Below are positions 23,400-34,800 of a stretch of DNA of 64,000 bases, one piece after another. The position numbers and the translations under genes were made by a program. Under the pieces are notes generated by a model. That model ran no database searches. It saw only the letters and a program-made list of their open reading frames with translations, and was not told where the DNA came from. Position 1 is the first letter of the stretch; each line of letters starts with the position of its first letter. The stretch is from assembly GCF_918797505.1 (NCBI RefSeq), contig NC_092799.1, positions 1,240,001-1,304,000 on the forward strand. The letters run 5' to 3'. This DNA comes from Bemisia tabaci. Lineage: Eukaryota > Arthropoda > Insecta > Hemiptera > Aleyrodidae.

Positions 23400-24340
23400 T
23401 TTAGATACCACGGTTGATTATATAATATATTATATGATAATGATAAAACAATTACTTTAAAGCTTTTGACTTTTTTTTTTATAACATATTTTATTTGTTT
23501 CTTACAAAGTAGAATGAAGCCGCGAACAGTTGCCCCACCGTAGTTGGAAGAAGTGCTTTTGTGTAAAGGTAGGTGCAATTTGACAGCTAAAGCTAGCGTC
23601 TAGCTTAAAATTATGACTTGGACTTAAAATTATGATTCCTATCCTAATTTTGTCGACAATTGGTCTTTATACAGTTCTTTCATTTACAAATTATTGACAT
23701 AATTTTGATTGGTTGATATATTAATCAATTTCTGGTGTGCGATTGTTACCCTTGGCACCATCCTCTCGGATCTAACATCGGTAGGTCTTTATAATGATGA
23801 TTTTTAAACATTTTGAAAATGTTCTTTAAATAATTAAAGAAAAACTTTAAATCAATTTTGAAAGGCATATATGTCACCTTATTTTATCCCATAAAACAAT
23901 TTAATGCTATTTTTGAATTTTTTTACTTTTTCCTTTGTTTTAAAAGTACATCTCTCAAACTTTTTTCAGTATTTAAAGTTATTTTAAACACTGTCATTAA
24001 ACCTTGAAAATCGAATCAACGTATATCCATCATGAATTTAAATTGCTCCCTCTTAATTCAATAAATCATATTATAGAATACATTTTTAACTTTTTCCTTA
24101 CCGAGACCATGTGTGAAGTTAGCACCAAAGAAATAATCTGGAAAAAGCGCACCAAACTCATGGCAATAATTGTAGATACTCTCAAGATTGAACCGTGATT
24201 TTAGCAAAATATTAATACACGTCAAACAGACCACACACTCTCATTACTGGACCCAATGGTTAATAGCGAGAACAGTACCAGCCGTACGTATCAAACCTCA
24301 TGGAAAAATTTCGTTTGACAGATTTCATAAGGTTGACTAG
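23400..24340. other. Intergenic AT-rich region
   Basis: Nothing coding seen. The stretch around 24090-24320 shares words (CCGAGAC.GTGTATGA-like, CATGGCAATAATTG, CCACACACT) with 46490-46750, so it is probably an old repeat. Confidence 0.45.
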
Positions 24341-24349
24341 ACTATATGT

Positions 24350-24602
24350 CGACGGTGTAAGTCGGCAATCACATAACTCGGTTTGCGACGTCGCAGACTT
24401 CCTGTCATAATTTATTTTTTAAACGGCAAACTACTCAACGGCAATTCTTTAAGATTGCCGTGATTTTTCTTCTTTGTGCGAAGAAAATTCTGCAAAAACT
24501 TCAAGGAATAATATCAATTTGTTCTCCTTCAAAAAAATAACATAGAGGCAGAGATTTTCAGACACCGCAAACGAGTTATGTGATTGCCGACTTACACCGT
24601 CG
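24350..24602. mobile_element. R2 foldback element copy 2
   Basis: CGACGGTGTAAGTCGGCAAT and its inverse, flanked by ATGT on both sides (4-bp target duplication). Confidence 0.9.
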
Positions 24603-26890
24603 ATGTACATTCCCAGTAATGTTCTTTTTTGTAGCTGCTGCGTTGATGAACGCGAATGTTCGCGTGCAACGGCCGCCATAATGATTTTTCTTTCGCTTTC
24701 TTTTTTTCAAAAAAATAAAAGGGCGGGCCACGTCGGCCAAATATCAAAGCTTTCAGTCGGGTACAAAACGAGGTTTCTGCGCCCGTGGTGGATGAAGCAT
24801 TGGGATATTGCTATTTACTTGTTCAAAAAAAAATCGGGATTTTACTTCGTCAAAAAATGCTACACTTCTCCGAAGTACTTGCGTACTTTCATGCTTTCGG
24901 TGACGCGGTAAAGGAGACAAAAATTCTTGCCTCCAGATAGAGTGATCGGGTGCAAAAAAACTTGCGTGAGGTTGGTTTCAATGATTCATAAATTGAATAA
25001 GATGAGGTTTTTTCTTTGGCAGCGTGGTTGACATTCCTATAATTTCCAAAATTGGTATTTTCATGAAATTGAGTTATTCATCGATCGGAATATATCTACT
25101 TTCCTTTACGAGTATGTTGGTAAGAACATTCGATCGTTTGATATTAATTACTATTCTTATGCTTTTTTCTTATTAAACGTCCTGAGTCCTGGAAGAACAC
25201 TTCTCGATTGCAGTATTTTGGAATCTCCGCTAACATTCTAGACACTTTAAGGATTCGGCTTTCGAGCCCGGAGCGGACGGTATGTCTGTACACTGTGCAG
25301 CCCGTAATTTTTTTCCAGCAGTGTAGAAACGTTAATTGATCAATAACTAGGATTTTAAAATATTTTAAAGAAAATAGCCGGAAAAATCATGAATTGGTTC
25401 CCTCTCTTAAATTAAATTCAGCAGCAAAAATTCTGAAGTACTGCAATATAGACGTGCCTTTTCAGCACTCAGCGCCTCAATTTGTCTTGAACTTACCATC
25501 GATTTGTATGGCTATGGTAATTTTTTTGTATTTATACTACCCAAGAAGAGGGAAGTTGTAATTTTTAACGTGACGTACAAATTTACTGTATTCACATCAA
25601 GAAAAGTTACTTGTTTAACGGGCGGAATTTTGCTCCGTTTTTTGTCAAACAAAAAAAATATATAGATGATACGAAACTAGGCAACGTATAATATAGCTCG
25701 ACAGATGCTCGTTAATGCTAGATTTTTGCGGTTGACATCTGGAGCACATTTTTACAATTAGGAACTACTATTTCTGGCTCATTTCAAAAACAACACACGT
25801 GCTATTAGTTTCCTCATGCAGATAGGGGTTTTTATGGATGAGTCAAAAAGACCAGTCCCTTGTGGCAAAATGTAGTTTGATTTTGTATGACATTGCCACT
25901 AGCTGCCTACTGCATTTGAAGGAATGGGGGCAAAAAAACCTTGCGTGAACTTTTGGAGCAAATGGACTCAGACGTGTATTTTAGTTCGTAGTAGGATGGT
26001 CTCTCAGAGTGAAGAACAATTTTTTGTAAAACCTTATCAATATCGAGAAATTGAACAGTTTTCTCTACCTTTCTCTCTCCTCTTCTCTCCATATTTCTGT
26101 CACGTGAGTCCCTGGAAATAGACTTATGATTAAATAACATACTTCCATATCGAGCAATGTCGACAAATTGTTAATATTTCACACATTTCAAGAACCTCTT
26201 CCACATTTTCCGAGCGCACTTTTGTTGTTTATAACAACTTTTCTTCCAGTTTAGGCGTCTCCTCGAAATTTTAAAAGTCACCTCAAGTGACAAAAAAAAA
26301 CCTCTGCGCCAAAATATGTCATTTGAAAATTTTTTCGCATTATAGCTCATACATTTTGGAGATTTTGCAGAAAATTTTCCACCTATAAAATTCAAAAAAA
26401 ATGTTCACTCGGTTTGAAGAGTTTGTTTGTAAGTCGCTCTTGGAGAGCCACACGAGCGGAATACCGCAAAATCGAAGGGGTTCTTACGAGGGTATCAAAA
26501 GATTCTCGCCACTCTAAAAATGAAAAACCGCGTATGTATTGTTGAATCATCCTACAATGTCATAGCCAGAGGTAAAAAAACTAATAAAAACGGAAAGCTA
26601 TGGTGCGTAGGTAAGAGAATCGTTTAGAAGTCAGCGGCGCGTTTCGAAGTAAAATCGTTAATTTTTTTGTAATTAGTGAGCTCCCGTGGCAGAGGTTAAA
26701 AGAATCGACTGATGGAAATTCGTAGAAAGGTGAACTCCCCCCTCCCTTCCCCAGCCTGTAATCAGAAAGCTTTTATGAAAGAGGTTAAAGTAACGACTAA
26801 TGATAAATCTAATGGAAAATCGTTGAAATAGGAGCTGACAGTGACTGACGTAACCAAGATTATGAAGACAGGCCGGTACACCCACGGCCC
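24603..26890. other. Intergenic region, one interspersed repeat
   Basis: No gene seen. Positions 25765-25880 (ACTATTTCTGGCTCATTT, AACAACACACGTG) belong to a repeat also present at 34565-34690 and 35635-35750. Confidence 0.5.
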
Positions 26891-26892
26891 TC

Positions 26893-27065
26893 ACAACCGT
26901 GCTAGGAGAAAACGCCGTATGAACATCCGAGAGTTGCCAAATTATACCGCCGGAAACATTAATTTTTGAGAAAAATTATGAAAATTTCTATTTGAAATTT
27001 TTTAGATACTTTAAAGTACACTGCAAAAAAAATTCTGTGAAAAATTGGACGGGAAAAATCAAAAA
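26893..27065. mobile_element. R1 MITE copy 8, right end cut off
   Basis: CCGTGCTAGGAGAAAACGCC starts it, but it stops at an R3 sequence, so the right TIR is missing. Confidence 0.75.
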
Positions 27066-27965
27066 ATTTTGAGCGTTTAGTTGCGCTTACACCACGCTGC
27101 AGCACAGCAAAAGCCCAAAATATAAAAAAATAAATTTGAATGCTTTGGAAATCATTAAATTTGACACGGAGCCACTATTATATTTACAAAAAACACGTTA
27201 TATTTTCCAGTAGTACATATTTATTTTTCATCAGTTTAAAAGGGAATAATCAATGCAGAGAGTGCAAACATTTCAAAATCATGAGTTGAAAAACGCTGAC
27301 TCCGCGAGTTTAAATATTAGAGCCTAACACAGAGCGGAGCGGCGTGTTAGCAGCGCAGAACGCGCACTGGTGCCTACAAACCTGACGGGATACTTCACGC
27401 ATTGCGCAACGCGTGAAGTATCCCGTTAGGTTTGTAGGCGCCTGTGCGCGCTGGTTGCCTGCCGCGCCGCAACGCTTTAAGCAACTATTTCGCGTCAGAG
27501 GCGTTGCACAGTATCCTACAAGATTGAAGGCGCACAAAATAACTAGTTAAAGAGGACTTTCAATTTTGACTGCATCTGTTACTGAAAAATGTTTCATTTG
27601 GCATTGGAGCGTTTCCTGGGCTCCCGCTTTGGTTTTCATCTTATCATGTCCGTACACTGTACCATGAACATATGTTTTAATCTGCTCTTAGAGTCAGTTC
27701 TCTTTCATGACTTGATTCATGAATGAAATGTTTTTAAGAATGAAAGGTAGTAGTAGTATGCATTTATTTTTAGGGTGGTTCCTGTCATTTAAATGAGAAG
27801 ATAAAAATGTGGACATAACATGTCCACAATTTGGACAATTTTGTACATATTCATGGTTGGACATTAAATCATTTGGACTTATTAAAGACTGGACTTAACG
27901 TTTAGTGGACATTAATAGCGGTGGACATTTATTTAATGGACGAAAGGTAGGTGGACATAAAGTCC
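27066..27965 (+). mobile_element. R3 transposon copy a (partial)
   Basis: Begins TTTTGAGCGTTTAGTTGCGC, holds the long hairpin at about 27355-27455, and ends in an array of (G)TGGACATTAA words with terminal GTGGACATAAAGTCC. The other terminus is missing. No transposase. Confidence 0.8.
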
Positions 27966-28091
27966 TGGAAGCCATGTTGCATCTGCAAAATTAAAGGCGC
28001 AGTGGCACGTGGCGTGAACTTGCAATACTTCGCTTTCTGCTACCTGTGTGTCGTTCCGATTTATAATAAATTCAAATACGAGGCCCGAATA

Positions 28092-28337
28092 CTGCCGTGC
28101 TGAGAAAAAACGCCATATAAACATTCGAGAGTTGCCAAATTTCCTCCGAAAAACTGTTAATTTTTGAAGAGAATTGTGAATATTTTTCCTTTGAATTTTC
28201 AGATGGATAAAATTGCGAATGAAATTCTGTGAAAAATTGGACGGGAAAAATCAGCAGTTTCTGGAAAATTTGTATTTTACCTATAGAAATTTAGCAACGC
28301 GTGAGGGCTTATACTGCGATCTTCCTTAGCCTAGCAG
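28092..28337. mobile_element. R1 MITE copy 9
   Basis: CTGCCGTGCTGAGAAAAAAC to CCTTAGCCTAGCAG. It sits at the same site beside R3 as copy 10, so it was duplicated together with its flank. Confidence 0.85.
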
Positions 28338-28339
28338 CA

Positions 28340-29480
28340 CGGGCATCGAATGAAAATCAAGATTTCTAGGTGAGACCGGAGGAATGCAGGCAGCAAAACC
28401 TACTCAGCTTCTGCGAAACTTCGGGAAGTGTCAGCGCGAGCTTAAAAAAAAAAACGGTGTCATGAAGAAACTAGTCTGCGGTCAACTTACGTATCGGAAT
28501 AATTAACAGCCAACCATATTCGTGTTTGTGGTCACATACCTTTGGCTCCCAATCTCCTATATTCCCTCTTTAAATATTTTCACGGAACGATGCATTACAG
28601 AACTTCTCCATCTCCATCAGGTCTTCAGAGTTTCTGGGTTTCTCAAATCGCAAACGCGTTAGTAAATGAAAACAGACGTATATAAGAAGTTGGTAAAAAT
28701 AACTGTAGTCTGTGTAATTTTGAAGACAACGTGACTTATCTTCTTAATTTGCCTATTGGTAGATAGATCCCACTGCCAGGCACCAGGAATGCGTTTAGGC
28801 AATAACAGATACTCGTTGAGGAACGTACGTATGTTTCTTCAAAAAGGTACTTACAACTTCATATATTGTTAATTTATACATGGTAATAAATCATCTGTAT
28901 CGCGCAGGATTGAATCTTTTTGTATGAAATTTGTTTTTCAAGCATATCTTTTGTAATTACAAATTATCATTGTATAGAAATTATAAGTAATGCAGCGAGA
29001 AATATGCAAAACATTGTGAATCCATCATACATACTAAAACGTCTGTGCATACATACTTATGGTCTTACACGAAAAAAGGAATCCTAGTCATCAATGGTCA
29101 ATTTTTCAATTTAATACTAATATTTATCGACCTAGGTAAACACTTTTGCCTTTAAGACTTCTGATGGCGTTCTGAAGCGTAAGTTGCAAGCGGTTTAGTT
29201 TTTTTCGCAAGAAAAATTCGAAGTTGCATTTTAATCCGGCAACCCCTTGCATAAACATGGCGGATTAGAATTCTAAACAACCCTCCTCCCTCCCCCTGCC
29301 CCTCACCCTCCCTTTCTCCCCTTTCCTCTCTCCCTCCTGAGCCTACGTTTTTTGAACCCAGAACTTTGAACTGCTAACACTCGAGTTTGGCAAAACGTTT
29401 TCGAGCACTTCTTCCCCCGAAATGTTTTGAAGTAGTACTGTACTGTTCTTTACACTTTTGTATCAATCATTCTATTTTAA
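28340..29480. other. Intergenic region with polypyrimidine tract
   Basis: No gene seen. Positions 29278-29340 are almost all C and T on the plus strand (about 60 bp). Confidence 0.5.
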
Positions 29481-29523
29481 TGCGTATTGATAACGGCGCA
29501 GAGCTACAACTATTCGTGCTTCA

Positions 29524-30868
29524 TTTTAAAAACATTTACATTTTTAAAACGTGGTAAATATTCATAAAACCTTTTCCTAGCAATGGCGTCGATATGAATC
29601 TCAATGAGCCGTAGTTGTGATGAAAGAAACTATACAAAAATTACTAAAAGAGGAAAAAAACTAAGAAGCACGCATTTTTTTGTTTTTAACTTATTTGTAC
29701 ATCGACCTTGTTTAGTCAAATACGTCCAATTTTGAGCGTTTAATTGCGCTTACACCACGCTGCAGCACAGCAAAAGCCCAAAACGTAAAAGAATAAATTT
29801 GAATGCTTTGGAAATCATTAAATTTGACACGGAACCACTATTATATTTACAAAAAACACATTATATTTTCCAGTGGTAAAATTTTCTTTTTCATAAATTT
29901 AAATAAGAATAATTCATGCAGAGTTTCCAAACATTTCAAAATTATGAGTTGAAAAACGTCGACTCCGCGAGTTTAAATATTAGAGCCTAACACAGAGCGG
30001 AGCGGCGTGTTAGCAGCGCAGAACGCGCACTGGCGCCTACAAACCTAACCGGATACTTCACGCATTGCGCAACGCGTGAAGTATCCTGTTAGGTTTGTAG
30101 GCGCCTGTGCGCGCTGGTTGCCTACCGCGCTACAACGCTTTAAGCAACTATTTCGAGTCACAGGCGTTGCACAGTATCTTACAAGATTGAAGGCGCACGA
30201 AATAACTAGTCGAAGAGGACTTTCAATTGGACGGAGTTAAACAGAAAGGAACCAAGCCACATCGGGATCGAACCGAGAAAAAGAGGTTTAAAGTTTGACT
30301 CCTGCATAAGACTCAATGTAAAAGATAAACTTCAAGTTCGATTTCTGCAAAATTTGTTCCAACAAAAACTTTGAATTTTTGGCGATAGATAGTAGAGCAG
30401 TGGTTGAGTTCAAAATCACTCATAACTCAATTTTTTCCAAAATGTGGGTTGGTTCCTTTCTGCTTAACTCAGTCCAATTTTGACTGCATCTGTTACTGAA
30501 AAATGTTTAATTTGGCATCGGAGCGTTTCCTAGGCTCCCGCTTTGGTTTTCATCTTAAGTCTACACATGAACATATGTTTTTATCTGCTCTTAGAGTCTG
30601 TTCTCTTTCATGACTTGATTCATGAATGAAATGTTTTTAAGAATGAAAGGTAGTAGTAGTATTCATTTATTTTTAGGGTGGTTCCTGTCATTTAAATGAG
30701 AAGATAAAAATGTGGACATAACATGTCCAAAATTTGGAAAATTTTGTACATATTCATGGTTGGACATTAAATCATTTGGATTTATTAAAGACTGGACTTA
30801 ACGTTTAGTGGACATTAATAGCGGTGGACATTTATTTAATGGACGAAAGGTAGGTGGACATAAAGTCC
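29524..30868 (+). mobile_element. R3 transposon copy b, with nested R14
   Basis: More complete than copy a at the left (from AAAACATTTACATTTTTAAA). Hairpin at about 30028-30128, terminal GTGGACATAAAGTCC at 30854-30868. It is inserted in an older repeat whose halves flank it (GGCGCAGAGCTACAACTATT before, TGCATCTGCAAAATTGAA after). Confidence 0.85.
30229..30475. mobile_element. R14 foldback element copy 1, nested in R3
   Basis: GGACGGAGTTAAACAGAAAG to CTTAACTCAGTCC, flanked by AATT on both sides. R3 copies a and c lack it and keep the empty site TTTCAATTTTGACTG. Confidence 0.92.
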
Positions 30869-30994
30869 TGGAAGCCATGTTGCATCTGCAAAATTGAATG
30901 CGCAGTGGCACGTGGCGGGAACTTGCAATACTTCGCTTTCTGCTACCTGCGTGTCGTTCCGATTTATAATAAATTCATATACGAGGCCCGAATA

Positions 30995-31240
30995 CTGCCG
31001 TGCTGAGAAAAAACGCCATATTAACATTCGAGAGTTGCCAAATTTCCTCCGAAAAATTGTTAATTTTTGAAAAGAATTGTGAATATTTTTCCTTTGAATT
31101 TTCAGATGCCATGGATAAAATTGCTAATTAAATTCTGTGAAAAATGGGGAGAAAAATATCCACAATTTTTCCAGGAAATCCGCATTTTATTGAAGTAAAT
31201 TTGGCAGAGGTTCATACGACGTTCTTCTTTAGCATGACAG
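30995..31240. mobile_element. R1 MITE copy 10
   Basis: CTGCCGTGCTGAGAAAAAAC to TTTAGCATGACAG, flanked by AATA on both sides. It ends about 175 bp past the stop of gene 3 and could supply its polyadenylation signal (AATAAA on the minus strand at about 31187-31192). Confidence 0.85.
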
Positions 31241-31414
31241 AATACGTCTTTTCTATATCCGGCTGTGTTGACATTCGATTTTTCCTTTGTTTTAAATTTG
31301 ATTTCCTACGGTATCTTCGTAGACCTGCATCTGAAGCTGGTGTATAGAACCCCATGAACGTCAACGCCACGTACTTTTCTTAAGCCTCGCGTCAATTTAA
31401 CCCAGCTTGGGAAT

Positions 31415-31885
31415 CTAAGGGTTGACCCGATCACCGATTCCACCGAGAGGGCGTTTAAGAGCTAGTACTCGACTCTTCCAAGTTTTATTTTTCAACGCCG
31501 TCCTAGGATTGCTCGGCCAGTTGTAACCTTTGAGGTTAATCACCATGACCGTAATATTATCTTTGGCTTTGTTCAGGAAAGCGTAACGGACCAAACTTTT
31601 GGCCCCGAAATTCGGCTCGTCGAGTCGTGCTCGAATGAAGGAGACGACCTCCTCGCTACTCAGTTCGTCGTAAAGTCCGTCGGTGGCCAGAACTATGAAC
31701 TCGGGCCTATGATCGGCAAGATCGAAGATGTAAACCTCGGGAGTCGGGATTAAACGGTGGTCGAGCTTGGTTTTCTGATCACCGAGCGATCGCGACATGG
31801 CTATGTAGGCGTCCAAGCGAGCGCAGCCACCGCGATTGTACCCCACCTTCCCACCGGCTCGCACGAGTCTCTTCAATTCGTCCTC
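31415..31885 (-). CDS. Gene 3 exon 6: C-terminal PP2C exon
   Basis: 471 nt including the stop; acceptor TTTGACAG|GAG, phase 0. Reads EDELKRLVRAGGK, YIAMSRSLGDQ, PTPEVYIFDLADHRPEFIVL, ATDGLYDELSSEEVVSFI, FGAKSLVRYAFLNKAKDNIT, VMVINLKGYNWPSNPR, ending GDRVNP. Complete second metal site. Confidence 0.95.
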   Translation of the reverse strand, partial: EDELKRLVRAGGKVGYNRGGCARLDAYIAMSRSLGDQKTKLDHRLIPTPEVYIFDLADHRPEFIVLATDGLYDELSSEEVVSFIRARLDEPNFGAKSLVRYAFLNKAKDNITVMVINLKGYNWPSNPRTALKNKTWKSRVLALKRPLGGIGDRVNP

Positions 31886-34800
31886 CTGTCAAATTAGAAT
31901 CCAAGTTCAATCAGATAAATAGAAATTAAAGAAAAGATTCGCATCATAGATAGAATAAACAATATAAAAATATGGAGAATGGACCACTAGACAAGGTACG
32001 AATTTGAGCGATCTGATACATGTTTCTTAACCAGAATTTCACGTAGAAAACGATTCACACAACGAAAATTACGGAAACCAACCCCTAACGAAGATATTAA
32101 CGTTTTTATTTCACATTGGTTACGAGGAATTTGAACTGCCCGCTCACAAGAAACTCAAAACTCTACGTGAGTCAAATCGCCCACTACAACGGTTTCAGCA
32201 AGCTTCTCAATCGAGCAATGTTCATTTCCTATCATGTGTTGTTCAAACTATTAGCAATTTGCTATAACTGAGCCAAAGCGTCAAGATTGAGGTTGCCAGA
32301 TTTTTATATCGCAGAGACTGTCATGATAACGTTTAGCGCGCGATGTGAATAACGTAGAGCATTGAGTTTTCATGAGCGGGTGGTTTGAATTCACGCATTA
32401 AAATTAAATATCTTCGTAAGGAGTTAATTTCGGTAATTTTCGTTGTGTGCATCGTGTTTTACGCAAAATTTTGTTTAAGAAACATGTATGAGAATGCTGA
32501 AATTCGTACCTTATCTAGTGGTCCATTTGCAGGTATCTGAAATTTGATGGATTGCGTGTTTGCATGGAGGCTACCAAATGAGTTGAACACGAGGATGCCC
32601 TTGGTTTATAAATTGAACAATTATTGGAGGAAATGTGACTAAATGATCTAATCTGCTAAAATACATGCGTTTAAATGGGAAATGCCGCCAGATGACGTCA
32701 CTGGGCGTCGCATTTTCTGACTTTTAAATCTATTTTCATACTGTTTTCCAAATCAGAAAAAATTATAAAAAATACTGCAAAATCAGCTCGTTAGGCACTT
32801 TCAGATGAAGCGATACAAAATTTGCGTTTAAAATCTCCATTGTTGGATGGGCCACTAGACAAGATCTAAAGTAGAAGCAAACGTCATATGTCTTCCCTTC
32901 AAAATCTTACGTAAAAAACGGTTCACACGGCGGGAAGTTGGAAAATCAACTATTGAACGAGACATTAACAAGTCTTTTTAACAGATCAAATGGAAGTTAG
33001 TTTAAGAAATGACGTCATTTGTATTTTTACCATCGAACCGATGTTAATTGAAAGCACTTTTATCTTGTTCAGGAGTTTATTTTCAGACTTCTCGTTGTGT
33101 GATCCATTTTCCAAATGAGATTTCTAAGAGAAAACGCCTAACGTTATGCTTTAATTCATACCTTGTCTAGAGCTCCACTTCAAATGGGCCTGTTGCAAAC
33201 CTCAGCCGCACCCAGATAAGATATAATATTTTTACAATATTGGGCAAATATTGTCAGTATTGTCGTAATATTTACACAATACTGACAATATTTTCATAAT
33301 ATTTTAATCAAAATTATTTTTTTAAAAATATTTAAAGAATCTTTATTTAGTATTTTTAAAAATAATATGTTTACCCAAAATTTTATAAAAATATTTTCAC
33401 AGTATTGACACAGTATTTCACATTATTTTAAAGTATTGGCACAGTATTTATGCCATAAGGAAATATGGTGTACACTTTTAACATTGGCTCAATATTTAAC
33501 CAATATTGGCCCAGTGTTTGCATAAATATCAAAACAATATTGTTTAAATATTGGCTAAATATTTCTATCTTATCTGGGCAGCAAAAGGAAGAGTTGTCTC
33601 TTATAAAAAATGGCTCAAAAATCACGATGAGCGCATCGGAAAAGCCTGAAATACACTCCTAACTTCACAATCTGCGTGAGAAACATGCATTATTTTAAAA
33701 TTCCCGCTTCAAGAACGATACTACGGCACAGGCGAACATTTCGTAAGAAGAGTCGTTCCATCCAACTCTTGCGCATCAGGATTCTACACAATATTTAACG
33801 TGGCTAACGCAACCTTGCACAAATCGTGATAAACACGCAGGTTGATAAGAGCCCGTTTCGTCACGTCGTCACCTTCCCGCCAAAGTATCAAAAGCGCTAT
33901 GCGACGTTTTGAAATTTCCGCCGCCATTCTATTTTTTTACGGAGAAATTGTTCAACAAAGCTGTGCGAAAATTTCACTGAATTTTCTTTGCGCTGCCGAT
34001 AAAATTCAGAGAAATTTCAAAACGAATTCAATCAACAATTTTTCAGTAAAAAAATAAAACGGCAGCGGAAATTTTGAAACGTCGCATGGCGCTTGTGATA
34101 CCTTGACCGGAGGGTAAAGACGTGTGTTTTGACAGGTTGGCGTCGGCCATGTTGAATTTTATCCAAGTACTTTATACAGGGTTCCTCGTAGGTTGTCGTT
34201 ATATTAAGTCTATTATTTCTCTACTTTGTGCATTGCACCCACTCTCGGCGATCAACAAGTTTGCTCCATTCTATCTTTATCTAATTCGTCTATCAACTGT
34301 TCAGTTCGCAAAGTAAACCGCGGAGTATTCATCGGATGGTGAGAAAGTTGGACTTCAGTTTGAAATACATGTTGGACTTGATGACTAGCGGGAGACTACA
34401 ATTTCTGATTAATTTGCAAAATAACTTATTTACCCATGGAAACCAAAGGAATATAAGTTCTTTCTAAAGCGAGCTAAACAAATGTCGCCCTCCTGACGGA
34501 AGGGCGTATCTCAATTTCCGGATGAGTTCCGCAAGAAAAAAGGAGCGACGAATCGGACCACATTTTGTAATGAGGTACCACTATTTCTGGCAAAATTTAG
34601 AAACAACATATATATGCCATTGATTTCTCTATACAGAAAGGTGCTTTTGTGGAAGAGCTGAAGATAGAGTTATGTTGCAAAATGTAATCCGAGTTTATGT
34701 TGCAAAAGTAATTTCTGATCGCAAAATTTGGTCCAGTTTATCTTTGAGTGCGAACGATTTCCATAACTCGAGGGAGGGGTGATCATGATTTGAAAATCTC

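Noticed and set aside
27310..28124. Open frames in R3 copies
   Set aside because: They coincide with the hairpin and terminal arrays of a non-autonomous transposon, and recur only because R3 is repeated.
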